From Streptomyces griseus subsp. griseus (GTDB lineage: Bacteria; Actinomycetota; Actinomycetes; Streptomycetales; Streptomycetaceae): DNA of 64,000 nt. The stretch spans positions 1,240,001-1,304,000 of the forward strand of contig NZ_CP032543.1 of assembly GCF_003610995.1 (NCBI RefSeq), read 5' to 3'. The position numbers and the translations under genes were made by a program. Shown piece after piece: positions 45,182-53,756 of this stretch (positions are counted from its first letter, which is position 1; the number at the start of each line of letters is the position of its first letter). The notes under the pieces are model-generated. The model was not told the origin of the DNA. It saw nothing but the letters and a program-made list of their open reading frames with translations, and ran no database searches.

Positions 45182-45540
45182 TGGGCGATGTCCTTGCGCA
45201 GGGCGGCGGTGGCGCCGAGGTAGACGTGGCTGATCTCGGCGCGCGAGAGGTAGGTCTCGACATGGGCGAGGAGGCGGACGACGCGGGGCATGGCGCCCTC
45301 GATGTCCAGCTCCTGGGCGCAGATCAGGGGTACGTCGACGATGCCGAGGCCGCGCGCGGCGGCGGCCGGGAAGTCGCTGTGCAGGTCCGGGGTGGCGGTG
45401 AACCAGATGCTGATCAGGTCGTCGGCGACCAGCTCGTTGCGTTCCAGGACGGCCGTGAGCAGTTCACCGACCCGCTCGTCCATGTGTCCGGCCTCGTCCC
45501 GCTCCAGCTGGACGGCGCCTCGGACCGCTCGTACCGCCAC
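45178..45540 (-). CDS. aroH: chorismate mutase, AroH type
   Basis: The 120-residue protein has the trimeric AroH fold: AVRAVRGAVQLERDEAGHM at the start (active-site Arg residues), LISIWFTATPDLHSDFPAAAARGLGI in the middle and EGAMPRVVRLLAHV, then HVYLGATAALRKDI at the end with the conserved Tyr-Leu-Gly-x-A. It turns chorismate into prephenate, the substrate of the next gene, tyrA, with which it overlaps by 4 bases. GTG 45540 follows AAGGAG at 6 bases. It starts the aroH-tyrA-cmk-plsC-der block. Confidence 0.94.
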   Translation of the reverse strand: MAVRAVRGAVQLERDEAGHMDERVGELLTAVLERNELVADDLISIWFTATPDLHSDFPAAAARGLGIVDVPLICAQELDIEGAMPRVVRLLAHVETYLSRAEISHVYLGATAALRKDIAQ

Positions 45541-45608
45541 GTCGTACTCCTTGTTCGTTCACGTCAGCGCTGCTCCCGATCACCCTAGAGGGGAGGTGCC
45601 GGGCCCGG

Positions 45609-46211
45609 TTACCGCGCTCTCTGGGTGAGACGGGCGGTGGCGTGGACCGCGAGGAGCATGCGCCAGATCCGCCCGGCGAGCTGGTCGGGCTCCGCGGTGA
45701 CCCGCCCGTGCACCCAGTCGGCCAGCACCCCGGTGAAGATCCCGGCGACGGCGCTCGCGGTGAGGTCGTGGCCGGTCTCCGCCGGGCGGCGGGCGGTCAG
45801 CTCGTCGAGGCTGCGCTGCCGCAGCTCCCGGTGGAGCAGCTCGCCGAGGGGCCCGCCGCCGCCTTCGCGGAGCAGGCTGCGGTGGACGGGCGCCCGGCTG
45901 CGGACGGACGCGAGGAGGGCGGCGAGCGGGGCCGGGGGTGCGTCGGGGCCCGGCGGTGCGCCGTCCCAGGCGTGCAGGGCGTCGACCGCCTCGGTGACGA
46001 CCTCGGCGCAGGCGTCCACCGCGAGGGCCTGCAGGTCGTCGTAGTGGAGGTAGAAGGTGGCACGCCCGACCCCGGCCCCCCGGACCACCTGCGCGACGCT
46101 GACCTGTTCGAGTGGCCGGTGCTCGCAGGCGGCGAGCAGGGCCGCACGGAGTCTGGCGCGGGTCCGTGCGGTGCGGGGGTCGGCGCTGCCGTCGGTGACC
46201 GCGGGGGTCAT
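45609..46211 (-). CDS. TetR-family transcriptional regulator
   Basis: The 200-residue protein has an N-terminal TetR helix-turn-helix (VSVAQVVRGAGVGRATFYLHYDD, about 38-60) preceded by RTRARLRAALLAACEHRPLEQ, and a helical ligand domain. It follows the DUF1304 gene by 6 bases and is co-transcribed with it, so it probably regulates that gene and itself. No operator could be fixed by eye. Confidence 0.9.
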   Translation of the reverse strand: MTPAVTDGSADPRTARTRARLRAALLAACEHRPLEQVSVAQVVRGAGVGRATFYLHYDDLQALAVDACAEVVTEAVDALHAWDGAPPGPDAPPAPLAALLASVRSRAPVHRSLLREGGGGPLGELLHRELRQRSLDELTARRPAETGHDLTASAVAGIFTGVLADWVHGRVTAEPDQLAGRIWRMLLAVHATARLTQRAR

Positions 46212-46217
46212 GGGCGC

Positions 46218-46580
46218 TCAGCCGGCGAGCAGGACGGCGCCGAGGGCGAGCGCGGACGGCACGGCCTGGACGTAGAGGATCTTCCGGCTCACGGTGGCGG
46301 CTCCGTAGACCCCGGCGACGATCAGGCAGCTCAGGAAGAAGACCTGCGCCTGGAAGGCGACGGGGTCGGCGGCGATGAGCCCCCAGACCAGACCGGCGGC
46401 CATGAATCCGTTGTAGAGGCCCTGGTTGGCGGCGAGGGTGGCGCTCTCCCGGGAGAAGGCGGGAGTCGTACCGAAGGCCTTGCGGCCCCGGTCGGTGTCC
46501 CAGAGGAACATCTCCAGGACCAGGAAGTAGGCGTGGATCAGCGCGACGAGCGCGACCAGGATCTGAGCTGCGATGTGCAT
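46218..46580 (-). CDS. DUF1304 small membrane protein
   Basis: The 120-residue protein has four hydrophobic segments (about 3-23, 49-70, 75-95, 100-118) with the DUF1304 features HAYFLVLEMFLWDTDRGRKAFG and NQGLYNGFMAAGLVWG. Function is not established for the family. ATG 46580 opens the conserved N-terminus; longer in-frame sequence upstream is non-coding. It is the first gene of a two-gene unit with the TetR regulator. Confidence 0.87.
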   Translation of the reverse strand: MHIAAQILVALVALIHAYFLVLEMFLWDTDRGRKAFGTTPAFSRESATLAANQGLYNGFMAAGLVWGLIAADPVAFQAQVFFLSCLIVAGVYGAATVSRKILYVQAVPSALALGAVLLAG

Positions 46581-46715
46581 GAGGGTCGGCCTCCCAGGGG
46601 CGATTTCCTGGACGACTGTACAGGAAGTGTCCCCGGTCCGCCCGGTTGCTTCACCTGCGCGCTCCCCGGCACCACGATGGCGGGCACGGATCACCCCACG
46701 ACAACTGGAGAGCCC

Positions 46716-47186
46716 ATGAACGCGAACGCACGGCGAAGGACTGTTCTGACGGCGGGCGCGGCGGGCGCCGCCGCCCTGGTGACCGGCTGCGGGTCGTCCG
46801 GCGGCGAGAGCGGCGGAGGGGACGCGAGCGGTACGCCGACGGGTACGGCGTCGGGTACGGCGTCGGAGGCGGCGACGCCGGGGGCCTCCCCCGGCGGCGG
46901 GCAGCAACTCGCCGCGACGGGCGACATCCCGGTCGGCGGCGGCACCGTCTTCAAGGAGCAGAAGGTGGTGGTGACGCAGCCGGAGGAGGGCGAGTTCAAG
47001 GCGTTCTCCGCCATCTGCACGCACGCCCAGTGCCTCGTCTCGACGGTCAGCGACGGCACCATCAACTGCCCGTGCCACGGCTCCAAGTTCTCCCTCACGG
47101 ACGCGGCGGTCGAGGCCGGCCCGGCGACCCGCCCGCTGCCGGCCGAGCAGATCACCGTCTCGGGCGGGGAGATCCGGCTGGGCTGA
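46716..47186 (+). CDS. Rieske [2Fe-2S] lipoprotein with Tat signal
   Basis: The 156-residue precursor starts with a twin-arginine signal (NARRRTVLTAGAAGAA) and a lipobox VTGC at 22-25, then a Ser/Gly/Thr linker. The Rieske domain (about 65-156) keeps both cluster motifs: Cys101-Thr-His103 and Cys118-Pro-Cys120-His121, with Cys106 and Cys120 placed for the usual disulfide. It is probably an exported, membrane-tethered electron carrier. It has no adjacent oxygenase or quinone oxidoreductase gene. ATG 46716 follows CTGGAG. Confidence 0.9.
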   Translation: MNANARRRTVLTAGAAGAAALVTGCGSSGGESGGGDASGTPTGTASGTASEAATPGASPGGGQQLAATGDIPVGGGTVFKEQKVVVTQPEEGEFKAFSAICTHAQCLVSTVSDGTINCPCHGSKFSLTDAAVEAGPATRPLPAEQITVSGGEIRLG

Positions 47187-47250
47187 GGGCCGGGGCGGGC
47201 CTCCCGCGCGGGCGGCGGAAATGCGCGGGCGGGACCGCCCGCCGCCCCCG

Positions 47251-47256
47251 TAACCT
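47251..47256 (+). promoter_or_regulatory. candidate -10 element of a leaderless nucleotidyltransferase transcript
   Basis: TAACCT lies 7 bases before ATG 47264 with no SD, the same arrangement as at 1186 and 34639. Confidence 0.45.
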
Positions 47257-47263
47257 CTCGGCC

Positions 47264-47950
47264 ATGATCACTCCGGCCGACGAGGCCCTCGTACGCGACC
47301 ACACGGTCTACGCGTGTGTCATGGGCTCCCGCGCCTTCGGTCTGGCGACGGAGGACAGCGACACCGACCGACGGGGGGTGTTCGTCGCCCCCACCCCGCT
47401 GTTCTGGCACCTGGACAAGCCCCCGACGCACATCGAGGGCCCGGCCCCCGAGCAGTTCTCCTGGGAGCTGGAGCGCTTCTGCGAGCTGGCGCTGCGGGCC
47501 AACCCGAACGTGCTGGAGTGCCTGCACTCCCCGCTGGTGGAGTACGCCGACGACACCGGCCGCGAACTGATCGCCCTGCGTGGCGCGTTCCTCTCCCGCC
47601 TGGCCCACGCCACGTTCGTCCGCTACGCGCTGGGCCAGCGGAAGAAGCTGGAGGCCGACGTACGGCAGTACGGAGCACCGCGTTGGAAGCACGCGATGCA
47701 CCTGCTGCGGCTGCTGACGAGCGGCCGGGACCTGCTGCGCACCGGCGAGCTGCACATCGACGCCGGCGCGGCGCGCGGTGAGCTGTTGGCGGTGAAGCGC
47801 GGCGAGGTGCCCTGGCCGGAGGTGGAGCGCCGGATGAACCGCCTGGCCGAGGAGAACGACGAGGCGGCGGCGGTCTCACCGCTGCCGTCCGGGCCGGACC
47901 GGGCGGCGGTGGAGGACTTTCTCGTACGGGTCCGGCGGGCGTCGGTCTGA
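47264..47950 (+). CDS. predicted nucleotidyltransferase (RlaP-like), plus-strand copy
   Basis: The 228-residue protein has the minimal polymerase-beta motif GSRAFGLATEDSDTDRRGVFV (about residues 19-39), with the D-S-D-T-D metal ligands, and a helical second half (FCELALRANPNVLECL, RHAMHLLRLL-type segment). This fits the RlaP family of predicted nucleotidyltransferases, members of which occur beside phage RNA ligases and in RNA-repair settings. Function is not proven. It converges on a second family member with 19 bases between stops. Confidence 0.85.
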   Translation: MITPADEALVRDHTVYACVMGSRAFGLATEDSDTDRRGVFVAPTPLFWHLDKPPTHIEGPAPEQFSWELERFCELALRANPNVLECLHSPLVEYADDTGRELIALRGAFLSRLAHATFVRYALGQRKKLEADVRQYGAPRWKHAMHLLRLLTSGRDLLRTGELHIDAGAARGELLAVKRGEVPWPEVERRMNRLAEENDEAAAVSPLPSGPDRAAVEDFLVRVRRASV

Positions 47951-47969
47951 AGGGACGGGTGTCCGGTCG

Positions 47970-48749
47970 TCAGGGCGCCAGCCTCGCGCGTACGACGAGG
48001 TCGTGCAGATCCTGTAGCGCCGTCGCGGTCTCCGGCAGCCGGGAGCGGTCCTGCGCCTCGTCCAGGACGCGGTGCAGCCCCTCGATGTCCCGGGCCACCG
48101 CTTCCCCGTCCACCTCCGTCGCCGTCATGTGCTCGGCCTCCGCCTTCGCCGCGATCAGGCCCGGGAGGTACGCGGGGGCGTCGACCTCCCCCAGCAGCGT
48201 CGGCAGATGGGCCTGGATGCCCCCGCTCCGCATCAGGTGGACGCCGGTGAGCAGCGCCCGGAAGGTGTAGAGGAGGGGCTTCAGCTCACCGGTCTTCGCG
48301 TACAGCCTCCACTGCGTACCGGCGAACCCCCGGTAGTGGTGGGCGTGGTTGCGGGTCAGTACGCCGGGGACGAGGGCCGCCAGTTCGGTGTGGAGGCCGC
48401 TCGTGTGCACCACCAGTGGCGAGAGCAGCTGCTCCAGGACATAGCCGTTCGGCCGGAGCATCAGGCGGACGAACTTCCGCAGATCGTGGGTGACGAGGTC
48501 CATCTCGACCCCGTCCCGCTCCCACATCCGGCTCCGGGTCTCCTCCGGCTGGTGCAGCCCCACCAGGTCCTCGGCGGGCAGGACGTGGATCCCCCGCAGG
48601 TCCACGTCCGAGTCCCGGGAGGGGAAGCCGTAGAGGTGGGCGCCGGAGACCGTGGCGAAGACCAGCGGGCCGGGGGCGTGGGCGAGGTCAGGGCGCAGAT
48701 CGGCGACGGGCAGACCGGCGCTCGCCAGGGTGAGGAGTGAGGTACTCAT
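47970..48749 (-). CDS. predicted nucleotidyltransferase (RlaP-like), operon copy
   Basis: The 259-residue protein carries VSGAHLYGFPSRDSDVDLRGIHVLP (about 34-58), again G-S/A and D-S-D-V-D, and FVRLMLRPNGYVLEQLLSPLVV followed by a helical domain. It resembles its convergent neighbour only at the fold level, so the pair is an old duplication or two separate acquisitions. ATG 48749 lies 3 bases after the stop of the ADP-ribosylglycohydrolase gene; it is the last gene of the pnuC-nadR-nrtR operon, which suggests a substrate linked to NAD or nucleic acid ends. Confidence 0.84.
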   Translation of the reverse strand: MSTSLLTLASAGLPVADLRPDLAHAPGPLVFATVSGAHLYGFPSRDSDVDLRGIHVLPAEDLVGLHQPEETRSRMWERDGVEMDLVTHDLRKFVRLMLRPNGYVLEQLLSPLVVHTSGLHTELAALVPGVLTRNHAHHYRGFAGTQWRLYAKTGELKPLLYTFRALLTGVHLMRSGGIQAHLPTLLGEVDAPAYLPGLIAAKAEAEHMTATEVDGEAVARDIEGLHRVLDEAQDRSRLPETATALQDLHDLVVRARLAP

Positions 48750-48752
48750 GAC

Positions 48753-49778
48753 TCAAGCGTCCCAGAGCGCCGCCAGGGAGAGCAGGTCGCTCCGGTACTC
48801 GATGCGTTCCGACCACTCCTGGGGCCAGGCCCCCGCGCCCAGGTGGGCCCCGGCGAAGGCGCCCGCCAGGCAGGCGATGGAGTCCGAGTCGCCCCGGGTG
48901 CAGGCGGCGCGGCGCAGGGCGGTGAGCGGGTCCTCGGGGAAGAGCAGGAAGCAGTGCAGGGCGGTGGCGAGGGCCTCCTCGGCGATCCAGCCGTCGCCGG
49001 TGCGCTCGCACGGGTCGGTCTCCGGGGACGGGGTGCGCAGGGCCTCCTGCAGGGTGGCCAGAGCGGCCTGGCACTCGTACCAGCCCCGGCTGATGTACGC
49101 CTCGGGCGAGGTGTCCCCGGCGTACCGCCACAGGTCGCCGAGCCAGCGCGTGTGGTAGCGGCCGGTGTTCTCGTAGGCGTAGCTGCGCAACTGGCCGATC
49201 AGGCCGAGCGGTTCGGCGCCCTGGGCGAGCAGGTGGATCGCGCGGGCGGTCAGGTCGGAGGCGGCCAGGGCGGCGGGGTGGCCGTGGGTGAGGGCGGCCT
49301 GGAGCTGGGCGGCGCCGGCGCGCTGCTCGTCGCTGAGGCCGGGGACGAGGCCGACGGGGGCGACCCGCATGTTGGCGCCGCAGCCCTTGGAGCGCGTCTG
49401 GCTCGCCTGCTGCCAGACGGGGGCGGTCTCCAGCAGGCGGCAGGCGGTGAGGCAGGTGTTGCCGGGGGCCCGGTTGTTCTCCGGCGAGTGGTACCAGGCG
49501 ACGAACTCCTTCCGTACCGGGTCCACCAGCCGCTCCGGGGTGAGCAGTCCGCTGTCCATGGCGGTGCGGATGGCCCGGCCCAGCGCGATCGTCATCTGGG
49601 TGTCGTCGGTGACGATGGCGGGGGTCGGCAGCTCCATGTGCCGCCAGGGGCCGCACTTGGCGAGGATGGCGGGCACGTCGTCGAACTCGGTGGGGAAGCC
49701 CAGCGCGTCGCCGAGCGCGAGCCCGGTGAGTGAGCCGGTGGCCGCCTGTTTGGTGATTCTTCGGGTGGCTGTGGTCAT
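48753..49778 (-). CDS. ADP-ribosylglycohydrolase (DraG-like)
   Basis: The 341-residue protein has the DraG/ARH signature: [17 protein letters not shown] near the start, [14 protein letters not shown] (first metal-binding Thr-Asp-Asp), and [20 protein letters not shown] near the C-terminus (second Asp pair). It removes ADP-ribose from proteins or nucleic acids. ATG 49778 overlaps the NrtR-type gene stop by ATGA. Placement in an NAD-salvage operon fits recycling of ADP-ribose units. Confidence 0.9.
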   Translation of the reverse strand: MTTATRRITKQAATGSLTGLALGDALGFPTEFDDVPAILAKCGPWRHMELPTPAIVTDDTQMTIALGRAIRTAMDSGLLTPERLVDPVRKEFVAWYHSPENNRAPGNTCLTACRLLETAPVWQQASQTRSKGCGANMRVAPVGLVPGLSDEQRAGAAQLQAALTHGHPAALAASDLTARAIHLLAQGAEPLGLIGQLRSYAYENTGRYHTRWLGDLWRYAGDTSPEAYISRGWYECQAALATLQEALRTPSPETDPCERTGDGWIAEEALATALHCFLLFPEDPLTALRRAACTRGDSDSIACLAGAFAGAHLGAGAWPQEWSERIEYRSDLLSLAALWDA

Positions 49779-50539
49779 GGCGTTCGTCCTTCCGGGCGCG
49801 AGAGGGGTACGTAGGCGGGCTGCGGGCGCAGCAGGGGCGGGTGCAGAGTGGCGGTGCCGCCCGCCCGGTACAGCGCGGCGGGTTTGCCCCGGCCGCCCGT
49901 GCGGCGCGGCGGGCCGTCGACCGGCTGGACGAAGCCCGGCACGTTCAGGACCTTGCGCCGGAAGTTGGGGCGGTCCAACTCGACGCCCCACACCGTCTCG
50001 TAGACCTGCTGGAGCTCCCCGAGCGTGAACTCGGCCGGGCAGAACTCCGTGGCCAGGCAGGTGTATTCGAGCTTGGCGCCGATCCGGTCGCGGGCGTCGT
50101 CCAGGATGCGGCCGTGGTCGAAGGCGAGCGGTCCGGTGGAGCCCGCCGCCCACCACCGCGCGCTCGCCGCGTCGCCGCCGCCGCGCGGTTCGGGCAGATC
50201 CGGCAGGAGTGCGGCGTACGCGACCGAGACGACCCGCATCCTCGGGTCGCGGTCCGGGTCGGTGTAGGTGCGCAGCTGCTCCAGGTGGAGGGCGCCGACG
50301 GCGTCGGGGCCGAGGCCGGTCTCCTCGGCCAGCTCGCGGCGGGCGGCCTCGTCGGCGGACTCGCGGGGCAGGACGAAGCCGCCCGGCAGCGCCCAGCGCC
50401 CCCGGAACGGGTCCTCCCCGCGCTCCACCAGCAGCACATGGAGCGCCGCATCCCGGACGGTGAAGACCGCGAGGTCGACGGTGACCGCGAACGGCGGGAA
50501 GGCGTGCGGGTCGTACCCCTCGGGCACGCCGGTGCTCAT
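49775..50539 (-). CDS. nrtR: NrtR-type regulator: NUDIX domain plus winged helix
   Basis: The 254-residue protein has an N-terminal NUDIX domain ([26 protein letters not shown], box [23 protein letters not shown]) and a C-terminal winged helix ([29 protein letters not shown]). This two-part layout is that of NrtR, which senses ADP-ribose and represses NAD biosynthesis genes. The NUDIX box still has its Glu residues, so it may also hydrolyse. It overlaps nadR and the glycohydrolase gene by 4 bases each. A matching operator lies in front of pnuC. Confidence 0.88.
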   Translation of the reverse strand: MSTGVPEGYDPHAFPPFAVTVDLAVFTVRDAALHVLLVERGEDPFRGRWALPGGFVLPRESADEAARRELAEETGLGPDAVGALHLEQLRTYTDPDRDPRMRVVSVAYAALLPDLPEPRGGGDAASARWWAAGSTGPLAFDHGRILDDARDRIGAKLEYTCLATEFCPAEFTLGELQQVYETVWGVELDRPNFRRKVLNVPGFVQPVDGPPRRTGGRGKPAALYRAGGTATLHPPLLRPQPAYVPLSRPEGRTP

Positions 50540-51615
50540 CGTTTCTCCGGGAGGGGGGCGGCGAAGTCCCAGCCGGTGGCGAGGAGTTCGTCCACGGCGG
50601 CGACGGCCGCGGCGAGACGGGTCTCGGGCGGGCCGGTGATCTCGATGAAGCGGCGTCCGGTGCGGGTGAGTTCGGCGCGGAAGCGGTCGGTCATCCAGGG
50701 CCGCAGCTCCTCGCCGTCCCGCAGCCCGTCGTCCTCGAAGGCGACGCCCTCGTGGTCGGTGAGCAGCCACAGATGGTGGGCCGCGCGGTCCGCGATCTCC
50801 TCGACGAGCGGGTTGCGCCCGCCGACGTACCGCTCGTGCCAGACGGTGGTGGCGAAGGAGTCCGTGTCGCAGAAGAGGACCGGGGAGCCGGTGCGGGCGG
50901 CGGCCTCCTCGCGCTCGTTCTGGGCCTCGGCGATGACGGGGAAGTCGTCGGTGGTGAAGGTGACGTCCTCCCAGGCGGCCCCGGGCCACCGCTCGCGCAG
51001 GGCGGCGAGCTTGTGCTCGCTGTACTCGCGCCCGTACTCCGCGACGTATCCCGTCCCCGCCCAGACCCCGCCGCGGGCGCGGTAGTGGCCGGTGAGGGCC
51101 CGCGCGAGGGTGGTGGTGCCGGTGGACTCGGCGCCGAGGACGACGACCCGGCGGGCGAGGGCGGCCCGGACGGGTGCCTGGAGGAAGTCCCAGCAGCCGG
51201 CCGGGTCCTTGCGCACGGCGGTGCCGGAGACCGGGAAGAGGGCCCGGTCGGGGTCGACGAGGACGGACGCGGCGCCGAAGCGGCGGCCCAGCTCCTCCCC
51301 GTACGCCTCCGAGGTGAAGACCGCGTCGACCCGCCCGGGCACGGCGGCGGTGAAGACGGCCATGTGCGCGTCCCAGACCGCCGGGTCGGTCACGTCCATG
51401 GGTGTGTCGTCGACCGCGCCGACCACGGTGACGTCCGGGTGCACCTCCCGCATCCAGGCGACCCGGTCGGCCAGCGGCACGGACTCCACGGAGGCGGCGC
51501 AGACCAGCACGGTCAGCCGCTCGCAGTGGTCCTGGGCGGTCCGGACGAGGTGGTGGTGGCCCGCGTGCGGCGGGTAGAACTTGCCCAGCACCAGGCCGTG
51601 TTCGTGAGCCTTCAT
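50536..51615 (-). CDS. nadR: NadR-like NMN adenylyltransferase / ribosylnicotinamide kinase
   Basis: The 359-residue protein joins a nucleotidyltransferase domain ([14 protein letters not shown], with HAGH at 17-20, and PVSGTAVR at 128-135) to a kinase-like domain. The first should make NAD from NMN and ATP. The second has a P-loop [10 protein letters not shown] at 161-170 where the usual Lys of GxxxxGK is Thr, so the kinase step is uncertain. Together with PnuC it would import and phosphorylate nicotinamide riboside and make NAD. It is ATGA-coupled on both sides. Confidence 0.9.
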   Translation of the reverse strand: MKAHEHGLVLGKFYPPHAGHHHLVRTAQDHCERLTVLVCAASVESVPLADRVAWMREVHPDVTVVGAVDDTPMDVTDPAVWDAHMAVFTAAVPGRVDAVFTSEAYGEELGRRFGAASVLVDPDRALFPVSGTAVRKDPAGCWDFLQAPVRAALARRVVVLGAESTGTTTLARALTGHYRARGGVWAGTGYVAEYGREYSEHKLAALRERWPGAAWEDVTFTTDDFPVIAEAQNEREEAAARTGSPVLFCDTDSFATTVWHERYVGGRNPLVEEIADRAAHHLWLLTDHEGVAFEDDGLRDGEELRPWMTDRFRAELTRTGRRFIEITGPPETRLAAAVAAVDELLATGWDFAAPLPEKR

Positions 51616-52268
51616 GCCGTGGCCACCTCCAGCGGGCGGGCGTTGCGGGCGGTCAGGTCGCGGTGCCAGCTCCGCAGGCCGACGAGGCAGAGCGCGAGGA
51701 ACCCGGCGTACAGCAGCGAGGTCAGATACAGCCCCTTGTGCGCGTAGAGCGGGATGTAGACGAGGTCCGCCGCGATCCACAGCCACCAGGACTCCAGCCG
51801 CTTCCTGCACTGCCCGTACGTCGCCGTCAGCGACAGCGAGGTCGTCAGCGCGTCCCAGAACGGGACGGTGGAGTCGGTGGCCCGGGTGAGCAGCAGGGTG
51901 AGCCCGGCGGTCCCCACCACCCCCGCCGCGAGCAGCCAGGTCCATTCGGTGCGGGTCGTCCTGCGCACCGGAAGGACGGAGGAGCCTGGTCCACCCCCGT
52001 GGGTCCAGGTCCACCAGCCGTACGCGGCGAGGGTGATGAAGACGATCTGGAGGCCCGCGTCGGCGTACAGGCCGGCCTGGGCGAACAGCAGGATGAAGAA
52101 GACGTTGTTGGCGATGCCGATCGGCCAGTTGGCGATGTGCTGGCGGGCCACGAGCCACACGCACAGCGCCCCGCTGCCGAATCCCAGGACCTCGGTCCAG
52201 CTGACCGGGGTGTCCAGGACGGTCACCAGGGGCTGTTGCAGGGGATCGAGTATGTCCGCGAGGCTCAC
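51612..52268 (-). CDS. pnuC: nicotinamide riboside transporter PnuC
   Basis: The 218-residue membrane protein has about seven hydrophobic segments and the PnuC features [41 protein letters not shown] and [17 protein letters not shown], with the Trp/Tyr residues that line the ligand site. It is a facilitator that depends on downstream phosphorylation by NadR, encoded next. Start GTG 52268 has AAGGAGG at 7-8 bases. It is the first gene of a five-gene NAD operon. Confidence 0.92.
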   Translation of the reverse strand: MSLADILDPLQQPLVTVLDTPVSWTEVLGFGSGALCVWLVARQHIANWPIGIANNVFFILLFAQAGLYADAGLQIVFITLAAYGWWTWTHGGGPGSSVLPVRRTTRTEWTWLLAAGVVGTAGLTLLLTRATDSTVPFWDALTTSLSLTATYGQCRKRLESWWLWIAADLVYIPLYAHKGLYLTSLLYAGFLALCLVGLRSWHRDLTARNARPLEVATA

Positions 52269-52283
52269 GGGCCCGCCTCCTTC

Positions 52284-52306
52284 TTTATGGTCACTCTGAC
52301 TATAAA
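52284..52306. promoter_or_regulatory. NrtR-type operator overlapping the pnuC promoter
   Basis: TTTATGGTCA-CTC-TGACTATAAA is a 23-bp dyad with 9 of 10 positions matched, 15 bases upstream of pnuC. Read on the minus strand it includes TATAGT, a good -10 element, so a bound repressor would block polymerase. A site of this AT-rich, TATAGTCA type next to an NrtR-family gene supports local NAD control. Confidence 0.75.
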
Positions 52307-52325
52307 GGGCGGACGGGGGCAGCGA

Positions 52326-52380
52326 AAGGCCCGCGGCCGGTTCCGTTCGAACTTTCCGAACGGAACCGGCCGCGGGCCTT
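52326..52380 (-). terminator. strong terminator after rluB
   Basis: Two 24-base arms (AAGGCCCGCGGCCGGTTCCG-TTCG and complement) pair perfectly around AACTTTC, 11 bases after the rluB stop. Confidence 0.9.
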
Positions 52381-52391
52381 GGGGAGCGCTG

Positions 52392-53756
52392 TCAGAGACC
52401 GACCTCGCGCATCAGCATGCCGACCTCGGTGTTGGTGAGGCGGCGCAGCCAGCCGGACTTCTGGTCGCCCAGTGGGATCGGCCCGAAGGACGTCCGCACG
52501 AGGCGCTCGACCGGGAAGCCGGCCTCGGCCAGCATCCGGCGCACGATGTGCTTGCGGCCCTCGTGGAGGGTCACCTCGACCAGGTAGTTCTTCCCGGTGT
52601 TCTCGACGACGCGGAAGTGGTCGGCGCGGGCGTAGCCGTCCTCCAGCTGGATGCCGTCCTTGAGCCGCTTGCCGAGGTCACGCGGCAGGGGGCCCTGGAT
52701 GGCGGCCAGGTAGGTCTTCTTCACGCCGTACTTCGGGTGGGTGAGGCGGTGGGCCAGCTCACCGTGGTTGGTGAGCATGATGATGCCCTCCGTCTCGGTG
52801 TCGAGACGGCCGACGTGGAACAGCCGCGTCTCGCGGTTGGTCACGTAGTCGCCGAGGCACTGGCGGCCGTCCGGGTCCTCCATCGAGGAGACGACGCCCG
52901 CGGGCTTGTTCAGCGCGAAGAACAGGTAGGACTGCGCGGCGACGGTCAGGCCGTCGACCTTGATCTCGTCCTGGTGGACATCGACCCGCATGCCCTGCTC
53001 CACGACGATCTCGCCGTTGACCTCGACCCGGGACTGCTCGATCAGTTCCTCGCACGCGCGGCGCGAACCCATACCGGCCCGGGCGAGGACCTTCTGCAGC
53101 CGCTCACCCTCCTGCTCGGCGCCCGGGTGGGTCTTGGGGAGGTTGATCTCGGGCTTGTTCGCGTACCGGTCGCGGTTGCGCTGTTCGATCTTGGCGTCCA
53201 GCTCACGCGGGCGCGAAGGAGCGGCACGGCGGAAACCGCCGGTGCGGCCGGAGCCGCCCTGTGCGGACTTCGGGCCGCCCTTGGCACCGCCGCGGGCCGC
53301 CGAGCCGCGGCCCTTGCGGGGGCCGTCCTGCTCGGACCGGGCGCCGGGGGCGTCGTTGCCCACGTCGTAGCGGCGCTCCTCGGGGCGGGGACGGCGGGGA
53401 CGCTGCTCCTCGTCACGGCTGCCCTGGTAGCTGGGACGCCCGTCCTGGGAGCGCCCGCCCTGGCCGCCGGGACGCCCGCCCTGCGAGCCGCCGCGTCCGC
53501 CCTGGCCGGTGGGCCGTCCGCCCTGGCCGGTGGGCCGTCCGCCCTGGCCGCCCGGGCGGCCACCCGAGGCTCCGGGCCGTCCGCCCTGGCCGCTGCCGCC
53601 GCGTCCGCCGCCGCCCTGGCCGCCGGGGCGGCCACCCTGGCCACCGCCGCCCTGGCCCTGGCGGAAGGAGCCGCCGCCGCTGCGGCCGCCACCGCCCGCG
53701 CCGCCGCCGCTCCGGCCGCTGCCGCCGCTTCCGCTGTTCCTGCCACTGCTTCGCAT
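52392..53756 (-). CDS. rluB: rRNA pseudouridine synthase RluB/RsuA type with long Gly-Arg-rich N-terminus
   Basis: The C-terminal part of this 454-residue protein is a pseudouridine synthase: an S4 RNA-binding domain (RLQKVLARAGMGSRRACEELI, about 220-240), the catalytic VGRLDTETEGIIMLTN with its Asp, and EGRKHIVRRMLAEAGFPVERLVR. It should modify 23S rRNA. The first 180 residues are disordered and built from GGRPGGQGG and RPTGQGG repeats, resembling RGG-type RNA-binding tails. The ATG at 53756 shares one base with the scpB stop (TGATG); the TTG before it is less likely. Confidence 0.93.
   Translation of the reverse strand: MRSSGRNSGSGGSGRSGGGAGGGGRSGGGSFRQGQGGGGQGGRPGGQGGGGRGGSGQGGRPGASGGRPGGQGGRPTGQGGRPTGQGGRGGSQGGRPGGQGGRSQDGRPSYQGSRDEEQRPRRPRPEERRYDVGNDAPGARSEQDGPRKGRGSAARGGAKGGPKSAQGGSGRTGGFRRAAPSRPRELDAKIEQRNRDRYANKPEINLPKTHPGAEQEGERLQKVLARAGMGSRRACEELIEQSRVEVNGEIVVEQGMRVDVHQDEIKVDGLTVAAQSYLFFALNKPAGVVSSMEDPDGRQCLGDYVTNRETRLFHVGRLDTETEGIIMLTNHGELAHRLTHPKYGVKKTYLAAIQGPLPRDLGKRLKDGIQLEDGYARADHFRVVENTGKNYLVEVTLHEGRKHIVRRMLAEAGFPVERLVRTSFGPIPLGDQKSGWLRRLTNTEVGMLMREVGL
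53440..53700. repeat. imperfect tandem repeat coding for GGRPGGQGG
   Basis: Short units of about 18-27 bases containing CCGCCCTGGCC and GGGCGGCC recur through the rluB N-terminal region. This low-complexity DNA produces long Ala-rich open frames on the opposite strand. Confidence 0.65.
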
